From an uncultured Clostridia bacterium (GTDB lineage Bacteria > Bacillota > Clostridia > Oscillospirales > Ruminococcaceae), in NCBI GenBank assembly GCA_947427325.1, contig CANEHP010000026.1, positions 1-17,442 on the forward strand: a DNA stretch of 17,442 nucleotides. The letters run 5' to 3'. The first letter of the stretch is position 1. The number at the start of each line of letters is the position of its first letter. Positions 1 through 7,853 of the stretch are shown here, one piece after another. The translations under genes were made by a program, and so were the position numbers. The notes under the pieces are model-generated. The model ran no database searches and had not been told where the DNA came from. It saw only the letters and a list, made by a program, of their open reading frames with translations.

Positions 1-954
1 TCCCAACACTTTATTTCTGTTAGTGCTGCCTGAACCGCAGTAATGTTGATACTCCTCGCTGTGTATTCCCTCTTTGCACCACCATACTACAAAGGCTTCG
101 TATTCGCGGCTGTCCCTTCCAAGACCTTCAAAATGATCCAAGTTCATTATGAAAACGGGAATATTGATTGGCTTAAACATTTCATTTATATTGTCATCTG
201 TAGGAATGTACCTGTTGAGTTTATCCAAAAGCTCCCCGAAATAGGTTATCGTTTGAGACCGGTAGTTTTCACTGTAGTAAGAGGCAAATTTCACCACCTC
301 AGCAGCTCCGAATTGCTGATAATTATAATCAGTCAAAAGCATAAGAGATTTTAAGACAACTTCCATTACCACACCGTGACATTTTTGTATATTGCTGATA
401 TTTGCTCTGTCCCAGAAGGGATGTTGCTCAAAGGGAGTAATTTTTTCGGCGAGTTCTGTTCCGAGTTTTACAACGGCTTTCTGCTGCTTGGTGAATATGC
501 TTCCGTTATTCAAGCAATAAAATTGCTCCTCAAGCTCGTCTTTATCGAAATCAAGCATAAAAACAGTATCCAGCGCCCTCATCATAAATCTTTCCTTTAT
601 ACAATCGGGCAAATCATCATAGTGCTTTCTTGATATGTCATATTCCACATCGGCTACCGTTACCGCAGGAAGATTGGACGCAAGGCAAAACTTATTTTTA
701 AAAAAATTTATTACTGTAGTCAATCTCTGCTTTCCGTCTATTACAGTCCACACTTCTCCCATGGCTGTTTCTTCCTTTACAAGATATATGGAAGGGATTA
801 TCATTTTTTTAATTATAGAACGGATAAGCATACTCGCCTGTTCCGTATTCCACTGTCCGCCGTCCCTTTGAAGCGCAAATTCAAAATTTAAGGTTTCGTT
901 TTCATATTTGTCAATAAATTGCTGAATGGTGTATCTTGCCGATGTTTGTTCCAT
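1..954 (-). CDS. DUF262 (ParB/GmrSD-like) domain protein, C-terminus cut by window edge
   Basis: The reverse strand is open from ATG at 954 to base 1 (318 codons, no stop), so the C-terminus lies outside the window. A GAAAGGAAG ribosome binding site sits just upstream of the ATG. Residues 28-60 have the DUF262 pattern (LQRDGGQWN, then SIIKKMIIPSIYLVK), and residues 71-80 read VIDGKQRLTT, the hallmark DGxQR motif (D73, Q76, R77). DUF262 has a ParB/sulfiredoxin-like fold and occurs in nucleases such as GmrSD and in many uncharacterised phage and defence proteins, usually binding or hydrolysing nucleotides. No GmrD-like HNH part is visible in the portion present. It is transcribed away from everything else here, which suggests an early or accessory gene rather than a virion gene. 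The family is fairly certain; the role is unknown. Confidence 0.8.
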   Translation of the reverse strand, partial: MEQTSARYTIQQFIDKYENETLNFEFALQRDGGQWNTEQASMLIRSIIKKMIIPSIYLVKEETAMGEVWTVIDGKQRLTTVINFFKNKFCLASNLPAVTVADVEYDISRKHYDDLPDCIKERFMMRALDTVFMLDFDKDELEEQFYCLNNGSIFTKQQKAVVKLGTELAEKITPFEQHPFWDRANISNIQKCHGVVMEVVLKSLMLLTDYNYQQFGAAEVVKFASYYSENYRSQTITYFGELLDKLNRYIPTDDNINEMFKPINIPVFIMNLDHFEGLGRDSREYEAFVVWWCKEGIHSEEYQHYCGSGSTNRNKVLG

Positions 955-1013
955 AATAATCTTCCTTTCATATTGTAAACTGTTTAATCTGTTCATTGTC
1001 TAAGCATGTGTAG

Positions 1014-1047
1014 TTACATTACACTGTGTTTTGGTAATGCAATGTAA
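1014..1047. promoter_or_regulatory. Inverted repeat in the divergent intergenic region (possible operator)
   Basis: TTACATT at 1014-1020 and AATGTAA at 1041-1047 form a perfect 7-bp inverted repeat with 20 bases between. It lies in the AT-rich gap between the divergent genes at 954 and 1342. The position suits a repressor operator or a small hairpin. I could not assign a convincing -35/-10 pair on either strand, although TATAAT occurs near 1283 upstream of the 1342 gene. Confidence 0.3.
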
Positions 1048-1341
1048 TTTTTGCCCCTCATTATCTCTCGTGAATATGATTATATCTTACAAAGATACGA
1101 GGATTGTAATTTATTATATCTTAATCCGATACCGATTTCAATTAGTAACATCAACAAAAATCAAGGAGAATTTTTAGACACTTTTTATATTCGTTTAATA
1201 TGAATTATACTATGCTTGCTAAATCGGTTAGTATTTTGTGTACTTTTATAAGTAAAAAATCTTTATTTATTCAAGTCAATATTATAATCAATTAGTAATT
1301 TGTTAAGTTTGTTTTTTATATTTTATTGGAGGAATGATTTT

Positions 1342-1560
1342 ATGAACCGGCTTATTAAAACATATGAAACCGTATCATCTGTACAGGAAACACTATATAG
1401 AAAAGGTATGACAACACCTGACCAAGAGATAGATGAAACATACCATTTGCTTAGAGATTTCGGCATCAATATTAGGAAATCCGATATACCGAGAAATATC
1501 ACAATATTTGATTTGCATTTATGGAGACGAGCTAAAATCAAAGCACACTTGCAGAATTAG
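1342..1560 (+). CDS. Small hypothetical protein (72 aa)
   Basis: I chose the ATG at 1342 because GGAGGA lies 8 bases upstream; a longer reading from 1300 would start inside the untranslated leader. The product is soluble-looking, begins MNRLIKTYETVSSVQ and ends LWRRAKIKAHLQN, with no membrane segment or cysteine motif. The segment IRKSDIPRNITIFDLHLW reads as a helix-turn-helix-sized stretch, but I see no definite DNA-binding motif. I do not recognise the family. It is divergent from the DUF262 gene and followed by a 500-base repeat region, so it appears to be a single-gene unit. Confidence 0.6.
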   Translation: MNRLIKTYETVSSVQETLYRKGMTTPDQEIDETYHLLRDFGINIRKSDIPRNITIFDLHLWRRAKIKAHLQN

Positions 1561-1694
1561 TATTATTACATATGAGGACAAGAGACAAGTTAAAAATAAA
1601 AGATAAGTAAATTTATCTATGACAAATGCTGTCACAAAATTGATGAAGAGATAGGATAAAAATAATTACAGGTAAATGTCATTATATGTGATTT
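1561..1694. other. Gap without a convincing gene
   Basis: Two very short readings exist here (MRTRDKLKIKDK from 1572 and MTNAVTKLMKR from 1619), but neither has a good ribosome binding site. A small hairpin, AGATAA with TTATCT, lies around 1602-1619. The stretch may be decayed coding sequence. Confidence 0.4.
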
Positions 1695-1790
1695 ATACCA
1701 ATCCCTTTTAAAATGCTGGATTAGTGCTTCGGGTGCAATCCCTTTTTTAACTGTGGGTACTACGCCAGTTTAAAAAAGGATTGGTCTTAT
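1695..1790. repeat. MITE-like palindromic repeat, type A (about 96 bp)
   Basis: The left end (ATACCAATCCCTTTTAAA) and right end (TTTAAAAAAGGATTGGTCTTAT) are imperfect inverted repeats. The element contains no gene. Its right end directly abuts the left end of the type B repeat. The form is typical of small non-autonomous elements or large repeated palindromes. I see only one copy in this window, so calling it mobile is inference. Confidence 0.55.
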
Positions 1791-2014
1791 ACTAATTCTC
1801 GACTAAAAATAAACAATCATTGCGGTCTGATTTTCGCAATACTGAGTTGTGGTCCTTGCAAGGCGTCAACAGGATGTTGACGGGAGGTCGCCAAAAGGCG
1901 GCACGGACGCCGCCAATCAAGCGACCTCATCGGTCAGCCTTGCTGTGTCCTCCGCCTTGTCCTGCAAAAATCATCTTTGCAAATCTTTGTCTGTTTTTAG
2001 ATGAGAATTAGTAT
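1789..2014. mobile_element. MITE-like element, type B copy 1 (226 bp, with nested insert)
   Basis: It begins ATACTAATTCTCGACT and ends with the near-complement GAGAATTAGTAT; the inverted ends extend about 35 bases with mismatches. A second, shorter copy lies at 6037-6194. Both share AAAAATAAACAAT near the left, a CCTTGCAAGGCGTCA core and TGCAAAAATCATCTT near the right. Copy 1 has about 68 extra GC-richer bases after GCGTCA, made of three hairpins (GTCAAC/GTTGAC, GAGGTCGC/GCGACCTC and, inside that, GGCGGC/GCCGCC). No transposase is present, so it would need one supplied in trans. Confidence 0.7.
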
Positions 2015-2115
2015 TACGCATAAGACTGCATCTTTTTACAAGGACAAAAAAATTAAAATATGGTATTGTAGTTATGTCAGGCATATGTTTTTGCTCGGTG
2101 AAAGGAGGAGGTAGT

Positions 2116-4728
2116 ATCAAAAAAAAGAAAAAACAATATACTCTTATAAAACTTCCGTTAAAGGAAGTTGTTAAGCAACAGTTTGATGTCCGGCTCAGCC
2201 GCAATGACGAAATCGACAACGAATATTTAATTGCTCAAGGTAATTCCCCGCTGTTTGATCCAATCGAAAGACTGCGTGGCAGCAAAATTCAACATATTCA
2301 AGAAATAATTCTTATTGTTGCCAAAAAGAACCCCAAGCAGGAAAAGGATTTAAGACGATTGCTGGATAAGGGATTTAGGTATAATGGAACTCTTTATTTC
2401 CGTTTCGGCAAGTCTGCTTCGCAGGGCAAGGACGGTATTACAGCATTTGTATGTGATGATATATATGAAGAGCTGTATACTATTACTCAAATGGATATAC
2501 CGATTGACGAGTGTGTCATTTCAAAATATGAAGCTCAAAGATGTCTTGTGTTTAGTTCCTGTACTTTAATAGAGGATTATATGCCCAATATCGTTATTAT
2601 TGGGGAATATGAAAAAATTCTTAAAAATCAACTTATAAAATGTGTGGTACAAAAAGAACGGGAGCTTACGGATAAAGAAACGGGTGAAAAGAAAAAATAC
2701 AATGCCAAAGAAATTGAGGAGGGGTTCAGAGATATTAAGCTTTCTCCCTTTGACGGCTGCGGTTGTCATGAGCGTGAATTCATGACAGCAGTTAGCAGAC
2801 AAATGGGACTTGATTATGATGCGGCGGGGACTCAAGTGCGACTCCCGTTTGTCAAGGGGTATTCGGTATATGTTCCCTTCAGAGAAATTTTGAAAGAGTG
2901 GGGGTACGAATACATTACCGACATTTACGGGCATAGACACCATATAGATACTGTGGATTGCATTTGGAATATTTCCATGTTCAAGGGGCACAGGATTTTT
3001 AAAAACAAATATGGTGATGACGCATGGATAGAGTATATGAAAACCGTTGAGAAATATGGATTTAAACTCGGTATCAGCAAATATAGTCACCATGTAAAAA
3101 ATCTTAACAGATATACCCGTATGAATTTTCAATATTTGCAGTGTCTCGATTTGTGGAATCCAAAATACATCGAGGCTTATGAAAAAAATGACATTGCCGA
3201 TTATGATATTCTTGACAGTAATAATGACGGCAAGATAATTAAATTGGCAAAGTATACCACTTCCCTGTTTGAGAAAATAATTAAAGGGGAAAAGCTTTAT
3301 ACATATAAATTTATGGGTATCAATGACACTGATGCATACGAGTCTGAAAGCAAATATCTTGAAGCTGCATTGATAAACGATATTATGTTAAAAGATCCTG
3401 CCGTTAAAAACTTTATTTACCGCAAATTAAAAAAAGCTATTGATGAGGCTAAGGTCGGTAAGATATACTGCTCCGGATTTTACCATACCGGCGTTGGCGA
3501 TATGATTGGTTATTTACAATATGCGGCGGGGGAAGAACCTATTGGATGTCTTAATGCCCATGAGCTGTACTGCGGCAATTTTGACTGTGGCGATATTGTT
3601 TCTTTTCGGTCGCCGTTGGTTGATCCTTCAGAGGTTAATAAAATTAAGGTTATTCGGAATGAAAATATCGATAGGTGGTTTGGGTATTTTAAAGATCAGG
3701 ATATTTGTATGTTTAATATGTATGATATATCCGCACCACAGCAAGGCGGCGCAGATTTTGACGGAGATTTGTTTTATTTATGCGATGATCCTATTGTAAT
3801 TGAATCTAAAATTGATAAAAATATTATTATTGATATTGAGGATAAAGTTACAGCTAAATCCATGCCATATACAAAGGAAAATATTATTGAATATGAGGTG
3901 ATGACAAGAGATAACAGAATAGGCGAGATTACTAATTGCGGCACAAGTATCGAAAACAGATATGTTGTTGATACTGAAATAAAGGAGTTATATGATAATT
4001 ATGTTTCTTTGTTAAGAATTTGCCAAGGAAAAGAAATCGATTATCTTAAAACCGGTGTGCGCTGGCAGCTTTCAAGCGGGTTGCGTAATCATTTAAAGCA
4101 GCTTCCCTATTTTCTGTTATACAATTATCCCGATAAAATGAAAACATACAATAAGATTAAGGAGAAAAATAAATCTATTGAAAATAAGGAGGACAAAATA
4201 AAGCTTAATGTCTATCACTCCCCTTCCCCGATGAATGAATTGTGCGAATATATTTGCAAATGGGAAAAGAAACGCATTATTTGGGATAATTGCATACAAG
4301 ATTTTATTGATTCAAGATGCCTTATTGTAAACAACGAACTCGATCTTTCAAATAAGGAGTATCTTAAAATTGCAAGGCGGCGTATTAATGAATATGTTGA
4401 TGAGCTGAAAAAGCATTTTAATATGAAGGAAAGAGACTTTAAAAATTTCATACTTGAAGAAATTGTAAAAAAATATAAAATGGTGCTTTCAACAGATATA
4501 GGAGAAGATGAGGAAACCATTGCCAACTATGTGATAAAGGCTTCGTACGCCAGTTTATCCGTTAGCAAATCTTTGGCTTGGTCGGGATATGGAGATTATA
4601 TTATCAAAAATCTGAAGGAGAACTCAAATCCTAAAAAGAATATTTCTATTAAAGAAACCCCATATAAGACTAAGGATTCCTTTGAGTATCTTGGTAAAAA
4701 TTATGAATTTACGGAAGAGGTGTTATAA
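2116..4728 (+). CDS. Single-chain RNA polymerase, RdRP/YonO-like (DFDGD)
   Basis: The product is about 870 aa, a DNA- or RNA-templated RNA polymerase of the single-polypeptide family that includes phage SPbeta YonO and, more distantly, eukaryotic RdRPs. The signature is GGADFDGDLFYL, with D547, D549 and D551 (numbered from 2116) as the metal-binding triad in a double-psi beta barrel. About 50 residues before it, FRSPLVDPSE (R498) matches the R-x-P...D segment that precedes the triad in this family. By analogy it would transcribe phage genes. Start: AAAGGAGG at 2101-2108 is ideally spaced for ATC at 2116. The ATG at 2074 and GTG at 2098 are in frame but lack a ribosome binding site, and the GTG would place that site inside the gene. 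The N-terminus from 2116 is very lysine-rich. The next gene follows in the same frame. The family is confident; the start is moderate. Confidence 0.9.
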   Translation: MKKKKKQYTLIKLPLKEVVKQQFDVRLSRNDEIDNEYLIAQGNSPLFDPIERLRGSKIQHIQEIILIVAKKNPKQEKDLRRLLDKGFRYNGTLYFRFGKSASQGKDGITAFVCDDIYEELYTITQMDIPIDECVISKYEAQRCLVFSSCTLIEDYMPNIVIIGEYEKILKNQLIKCVVQKERELTDKETGEKKKYNAKEIEEGFRDIKLSPFDGCGCHEREFMTAVSRQMGLDYDAAGTQVRLPFVKGYSVYVPFREILKEWGYEYITDIYGHRHHIDTVDCIWNISMFKGHRIFKNKYGDDAWIEYMKTVEKYGFKLGISKYSHHVKNLNRYTRMNFQYLQCLDLWNPKYIEAYEKNDIADYDILDSNNDGKIIKLAKYTTSLFEKIIKGEKLYTYKFMGINDTDAYESESKYLEAALINDIMLKDPAVKNFIYRKLKKAIDEAKVGKIYCSGFYHTGVGDMIGYLQYAAGEEPIGCLNAHELYCGNFDCGDIVSFRSPLVDPSEVNKIKVIRNENIDRWFGYFKDQDICMFNMYDISAPQQGGADFDGDLFYLCDDPIVIESKIDKNIIIDIEDKVTAKSMPYTKENIIEYEVMTRDNRIGEITNCGTSIENRYVVDTEIKELYDNYVSLLRICQGKEIDYLKTGVRWQLSSGLRNHLKQLPYFLLYNYPDKMKTYNKIKEKNKSIENKEDKIKLNVYHSPSPMNELCEYICKWEKKRIIWDNCIQDFIDSRCLIVNNELDLSNKEYLKIARRRINEYVDELKKHFNMKERDFKNFILEEIVKKYKMVLSTDIGEDEETIANYVIKASYASLSVSKSLAWSGYGDYIIKNLKENSNPKKNISIKETPYKTKDSFEYLGKNYEFTEEVL

Positions 4729-4731
4729 AAA

Positions 4732-5583
4732 ATAGAAAAGGAAGAGAAATATCTATACGAGATAATCGAGGATTATAAAGAGGCACAGTCGGAAAGCGAA
4801 AAAGAACTGATATTTAAGTCCTTCTGCAATGCCATTTGGTCTTGTGATAATAAGAGACGAGTTATTACAAAGGTCTTGCGGTTTACTGTACATAATGACT
4901 TAATAGAAACGGAGATAGGAAAGATATTCAATGCCTGGTCTGATATTGAATATAAAAGCTATAACCCGAAATCGAGCAAATCCGATTGGTGCAGTGTAAT
5001 TAGGCAAAAAATAAATAACATTTATACTCGCTATTTTGATAAAGAGGTCATCCTTAATAAAAATTATATGGAGCTTTTAAATATGCCTAAGAGACTGTAT
5101 TATCGTTGGAAGGACGGTGAAGAAATGGACAAGAATACCGTCACCGCATTGATTGATAATGCAATTTCAAATTCCGTAGATGTAAAAAATAAATATCAAA
5201 TGCAAAAAATGAAATTATCGTGGACTGAATATAAAAAAATTGCTGAAGAATTTTTGAAAAATATTATAAACAGATGTAAGCTAATTGAAGAATACGAAGA
5301 GCAACATAAATTAAGCAGCGTAAAGCCTTGCGGGTATAATGCGGAAGACCGTATGTATATAAGTTATTTTTGTAAAAGCCTTGAAGGAGAAATGATGAAG
5401 TGGCAAAAAAAATATTATGGCGTAAGAGATCATAAAAAATACTCTCGTTGTAAACAATGCGGCTCAATAATAGAAAAAACCGCAAATAAACATTTATATT
5501 GCGATGAATGTGCAAGAACTAAGGCATTAGAAAGATATAAAAAATATAACAAAACCCGTTCAACCACAAATAGAAAATCGTAA
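4732..5583 (+). CDS. Polymerase-linked protein with C-terminal zinc ribbon (283 aa), ATA start
   Basis: Coding sequence begins directly after the polymerase stop. With ATA at 4732 as start, GGAAGAGGTG lies at a suitable distance upstream. The first TTG is not met until 4876 and no in-frame ATG precedes it, yet the upstream codons (EKEEKYLYEIIEDYKEA and onward) are fully open and look like genuine charged helical protein. The body is rich in Lys, Glu and Tyr. The C-terminus has a CxxC...CxxC zinc ribbon (C240, C243, C257, C260) followed by a basic tail (ERYKKYNKTRSTTNRK), suggesting nucleic-acid binding. It is in the same frame as the polymerase and separated from it by one TAA, so translational coupling or rare readthrough is possible. 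I infer an accessory factor for the phage polymerase. No named family is recognised. Confidence 0.75.
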   Translation: MEKEEKYLYEIIEDYKEAQSESEKELIFKSFCNAIWSCDNKRRVITKVLRFTVHNDLIETEIGKIFNAWSDIEYKSYNPKSSKSDWCSVIRQKINNIYTRYFDKEVILNKNYMELLNMPKRLYYRWKDGEEMDKNTVTALIDNAISNSVDVKNKYQMQKMKLSWTEYKKIAEEFLKNIINRCKLIEEYEEQHKLSSVKPCGYNAEDRMYISYFCKSLEGEMMKWQKKYYGVRDHKKYSRCKQCGSIIEKTANKHLYCDECARTKALERYKKYNKTRSTTNRKS

Positions 5584-5772
5584 ATTTCCTTATTACTTCA
5601 ACGCTTACCGGTTTTTTTGATTTCGTATTAATAATGTATGTGAAAGAGAAAACAACTTTTGATTTTCAGTGAAAAAATCCATGATTTTTCCTTTCGTAAA
5701 ATGTCGGTATGTCATTTTGATTAACATTCCGACATTCTCATATAAAAACAAAAACAGAAAGAAGTGAGAAAT
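5584..5772. other. Intergenic region with hairpins
   Basis: The 189-base gap holds an AAAAATC/GATTTTT hairpin near 5672-5693 and a stronger inverted repeat, AATGTCGG (5700-5707) with CCGACATT (5729-5736), extended inward by ATGT/ACAT. Neither is followed by a clear T-run, so termination is not obvious; a regulatory or processing site is equally possible. No gene is seen. Confidence 0.45.
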
Positions 5773-5961
5773 ATAATTCTTATTAGAAAAGAAGAGGCGT
5801 TCGCCTTAAACAGGACGGGGGTTCCTTTTGGCGCAGACGGTATTTGCACTACAAAAACACGTCATAGGAAATATTATTTGACTGAAAGTAAAAGAAATTT
5901 GAAGCTGTTAAATGAAGTACAAAATAATTCTTTTGCAAAAACAAAAAGAAAGAAGCGGTGA
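5773..5961 (+). CDS. Small conserved phage-type protein (62 aa), probable ATA start
   Basis: The product reads (M)ILIRKEEAFALNRTGVPFG and then continues through GICTTKTRHRKYYLTESKRN, matching my memory of a small Clostridia phage protein family that usually begins Met-x-x-Ile-(K/R)-(K/R). The function is unknown; the many basic residues suggest nucleic-acid or protein binding. AAAGAAGTGA upstream resembles the ribosome binding consensus AAGGAGGTGA and is spaced for ATA at 5773. A GTG at 5764 is in frame but overlaps that binding site, so I prefer ATA. It ends with TGA at 5959-5961, showing that TGA is a real stop here. The C-terminal tail (FAKTKRKKR) is strongly basic. Confidence 0.6.
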   Translation: MILIRKEEAFALNRTGVPFGADGICTTKTRHRKYYLTESKRNLKLLNEVQNNSFAKTKRKKR

Positions 5962-5962
5962 C

Positions 5963-6037
5963 AAAGGCTGCGAAGTCTGTGAAGCAGGAAGCCCGTTGTA
6001 TTTAGACAATGATTCACAAGAAGCATATATCTGCTAA
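5963..6037 (+). pseudogene. 5' fragment of a small Cys-rich phage gene cut by MITE B2
   Basis: The frame reads KGCEVCEAGSPLYLDNDSQE, then AYIC and stop. CxxCEx(5)LYLD resembles the start of small zinc-binding phage proteins that go on to a second CxxC pair. The stop TAA is made at the junction with the MITE that begins at 6037, so the insertion probably truncated the gene. No ATG, GTG or TTG start is in frame. The downstream half was not found as a matching continuation. Confidence 0.4.
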
Positions 6038-6194
6038 TACTAACTCTCAACTAAAAATAAACAATCCTTGCGGTCTGATTTTTGCAACACTGCGTTGTCG
6101 TCCTTGCAAGGCGTCAGACTTGCTGCGTCCTACGGCTTGTTTTGCAAAAATCATCTTCGCAAATCTTTGTCTATTTTTAGACGAGAATTAGTAT
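6037..6194. mobile_element. MITE-like element, type B copy 2 (158 bp)
   Basis: The left end is ATACTAACTCTCAACTAAAA and the right end TTTTTAGACGAGAATTAGTAT, which are inverted repeats. It is highly similar to 1789-2014 but lacks the 68-base nested insert. It has no open reading frame of its own. It abuts another element at 6196. A solitary GAATTAGTATAAGAA identical to its right junction occurs again at 6997-7011. Confidence 0.7.
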
Positions 6195-6195
6195 A

Positions 6196-6380
6196 AGAAC
6201 CTGTTCTCGTAGAAACGGTACTTGGATTTTCGAGCAAATTTTGTAGAGGACAAGGCAAGGATTTCTTTGTGACTTTGAGAAAGTCACGCAGGCTTGCTGT
6301 CGCAAGTCAAGAAATTTTAACGCAGTCATTGACTAAATTTGCGGAAAAGATGCGTGTCAATTCCCATGAGAACAGGTTCT
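6196..6380. mobile_element. MITE-like element, type C (185 bp)
   Basis: The ends are a perfect 13-bp inverted repeat, AGAACCTGTTCTC (6196-6208) and GAGAACAGGTTCT (6368-6380). Inner similarity continues for about 50 bases: TTTTCGAGCAAATTTTGT on the left against the complement of a GACTAAATTTGCGGAAAA segment on the right. An internal GTGACTTTGAGAAAGTCAC hairpin lies near the centre. No transposase gene is present. It sits next to type B copy 2 with one base between, so the two form a composite insertion. Confidence 0.7.
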
Positions 6381-6383
6381 AAG

Positions 6384-6482
6384 AACGGCGCTTCAAAAAT
6401 CGACTGCGTTGAGAAAGAATGGAATACTCCAGAAAAAGATGCTGTTAAGGCTTCTCATTCAAAGGCGTATAATGAAATTTAA
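6384..6482 (+). pseudogene. 3' fragment of a small phage gene after MITE C
   Basis: Open codons NGASKIDCVEKEWNTPEKDA, then VKASHSKAYNEI and stop, directly follow the repeat and have no start. The pattern (Cys, then Trp-Asn-Thr, Glu-x-Asp-Ala-Val-Lys-Ala) is loosely like the C-terminus of Lar-type zinc proteins. That match is weak. It may be the other end of the gene interrupted at 6037 or of a different gene deleted at the same event. Confidence 0.35.
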
Positions 6483-6491
6483 TAGAGGTAA

Positions 6492-6956
6492 ATGAAAAAG
6501 TTGGATAAGAAATTTAGAAGCGACAAGTATAAAGATATTCAAATAAAGTCTTTTTACGATGTAGATGATGTTAATAATTTAATCCGCAAAGAGGTAAACG
6601 AACTTAAAGAGCATAATGATCTTGTAATATATGCTAAAGGAAATTTGATTTCCGAGCTTTTTATAAGTTTAATCGAGTGTGGTTATGATTTTGACTATAT
6701 AGAACTTGACCGAATTGATGATTTACTCAAGAGTAAAGTTTACATAATGACAATAAACAATGAATGCAGAATGAATATTGAGTTGGCTTACCATAAAGGA
6801 AAAATTGTTGGGCATAAATCCAAGACAGCTCTTTTTTATACTGACGATTGCAAACAGGATATTATTGATTATAGTATTGATAATAGTATAAAAGTTATTA
6901 TGTTTGACTTTGAACAACAAATTGCCACAATCCCATCGGCTTTAGACAGTGGGTAG
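6492..6956 (+). CDS. Hypothetical phage protein (154 aa)
   Basis: The ATG at 6492 is preceded by AGAGGT at normal spacing. The product is acidic with alternating hydrophobic strands (LVIYAKGNLISELFISLIE, KVYIMTINNECRMNIELAY, IKVIMFDFEQQ), suggesting a small alpha/beta fold. I have the impression of similar unnamed proteins in Clostridia phages but cannot name a family. It lies between the insertion cluster and the tail genes and ends in TAG at 6954-6956. There is no membrane segment or metal-binding motif. Confidence 0.65.
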   Translation: MKKLDKKFRSDKYKDIQIKSFYDVDDVNNLIRKEVNELKEHNDLVIYAKGNLISELFISLIECGYDFDYIELDRIDDLLKSKVYIMTINNECRMNIELAYHKGKIVGHKSKTALFYTDDCKQDIIDYSIDNSIKVIMFDFEQQIATIPSALDSG

Positions 6957-7035
6957 TTCACATTAAGGTTATTGCATAAATAAAGAAGGGCAATCAGAAT
7001 TAGTATAAGAAGATGTGATAGGAAGGCAATACGAT
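6957..7035. other. Short gap with a solitary repeat end
   Basis: GAATTAGTATAAGAA at 6997-7011 is identical to the junction of MITE B2 and MITE C at 6185-6199. It may be a scar of a former copy or a shared target sequence. Nothing else is visible. Confidence 0.35.
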
Positions 7036-7797
7036 ATGGAAATTATAAATGAATTTGACGAGCTTCAAATATACGGCGGCAGTAATTACAGGATAAATGA
7101 CGATATATCCATAAGACAGCCAACCTTGGGTGAAATAAAAGATTATGGAGAAAAAAAGTATTTTGGTATGATTAATACTTTGTGTTCTGTGGGTGCTGAT
7201 TTGAAATGGCAATTAAACGATTATTATGATGTAGATTACACTAAAGTGTCAGACTATGAATTGTTTTGTTTTGTTTTATCCAAAAGATATACAAAGGAGG
7301 ACACTCGAATACTGTTTGGGGATATTTTGGATTTTTCACAAATGAAAATCCATTATGCAGATGAGATAGAGGATAATGTCATGATTCAATATATAGACTC
7401 GGAAAGATATATCATAATAGACAAATTTATATATTCTTCTATCGTAAATATATTGCGCAAAACGCATAAGTTTAAACGGAATGATGAACTGCCGGGAAAT
7501 GAATCAACCCGCCGGATACTTATAGATGACGCCCGAGAGGAATATGAACAAAACAAAAATAAACCGTCAAAATCATATCTGATGCCAATGATTTCAACCA
7601 TGGTAAATTCGGAGGGCTTTAAGCGCAACGATGCGACTGTTTTTGATATGAGGATATGTCCTTTTATGGATAGCGTTGCACGCATAGGGAAGATAAAAAA
7701 TGCGGAGCTTTTATTGCAAAGCGGATATTCGGGATTCGGAGTAGACCTAAAGAATGTCGATAAGGACTCATTAAACTATATGGGAGAACTTGATTAA
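7036..7797 (+). CDS. Tail-cluster protein, possible tail assembly factor (253 aa)
   Basis: I chose ATG at 7036, with AGGAAGG 9-10 bases upstream, over an in-frame GTG at 7015. The product begins MEIINEFDELQIYGGSNYRI and carries IRQPTLGEIKDYGEKKYF, a conserved early segment I associate with an unnamed protein that precedes the major tail and tape measure genes in Clostridia siphoviruses. It is soluble and about 250 aa. Position and family memory suggest a role in tail morphogenesis, perhaps as a chaperone, but no catalytic motif is visible. The gene ends inside a terminator hairpin (7786-7811). Confidence 0.65.
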   Translation: MEIINEFDELQIYGGSNYRINDDISIRQPTLGEIKDYGEKKYFGMINTLCSVGADLKWQLNDYYDVDYTKVSDYELFCFVLSKRYTKEDTRILFGDILDFSQMKIHYADEIEDNVMIQYIDSERYIIIDKFIYSSIVNILRKTHKFKRNDELPGNESTRRILIDDAREEYEQNKNKPSKSYLMPMISTMVNSEGFKRNDATVFDMRICPFMDSVARIGKIKNAELLLQSGYSGFGVDLKNVDKDSLNYMGELD

Positions 7798-7811
7798 TTC
7801 AAGTTCTTTTT
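7786..7811 (+). terminator. Intrinsic terminator overlapping the end of the 7036 gene
   Basis: GAACTTG (7786-7792) and CAAGTTC (7800-7806) form a perfect 7-bp stem around ATTAATT, which contains the TAA stop. The stem runs into TTTTT. It separates the 7036 gene from the major tail protein gene. Confidence 0.75.
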
Positions 7812-7853
7812 ATATATAAACAAAAAAACAAAGGATAACGGAGGAATAACACA

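Noticed and set aside
43..871. Three plus-strand ORFs of 78-103 codons
   Set aside because: They are shadows of the single minus-strand DUF262 frame, which has a ribosome binding site and family motifs.
1820..2011. 63-codon ORF in the type B repeat (and the similar one at 6009-6191)
   Set aside because: They are fortuitous readings of palindromic repeat DNA without ribosome binding sites.
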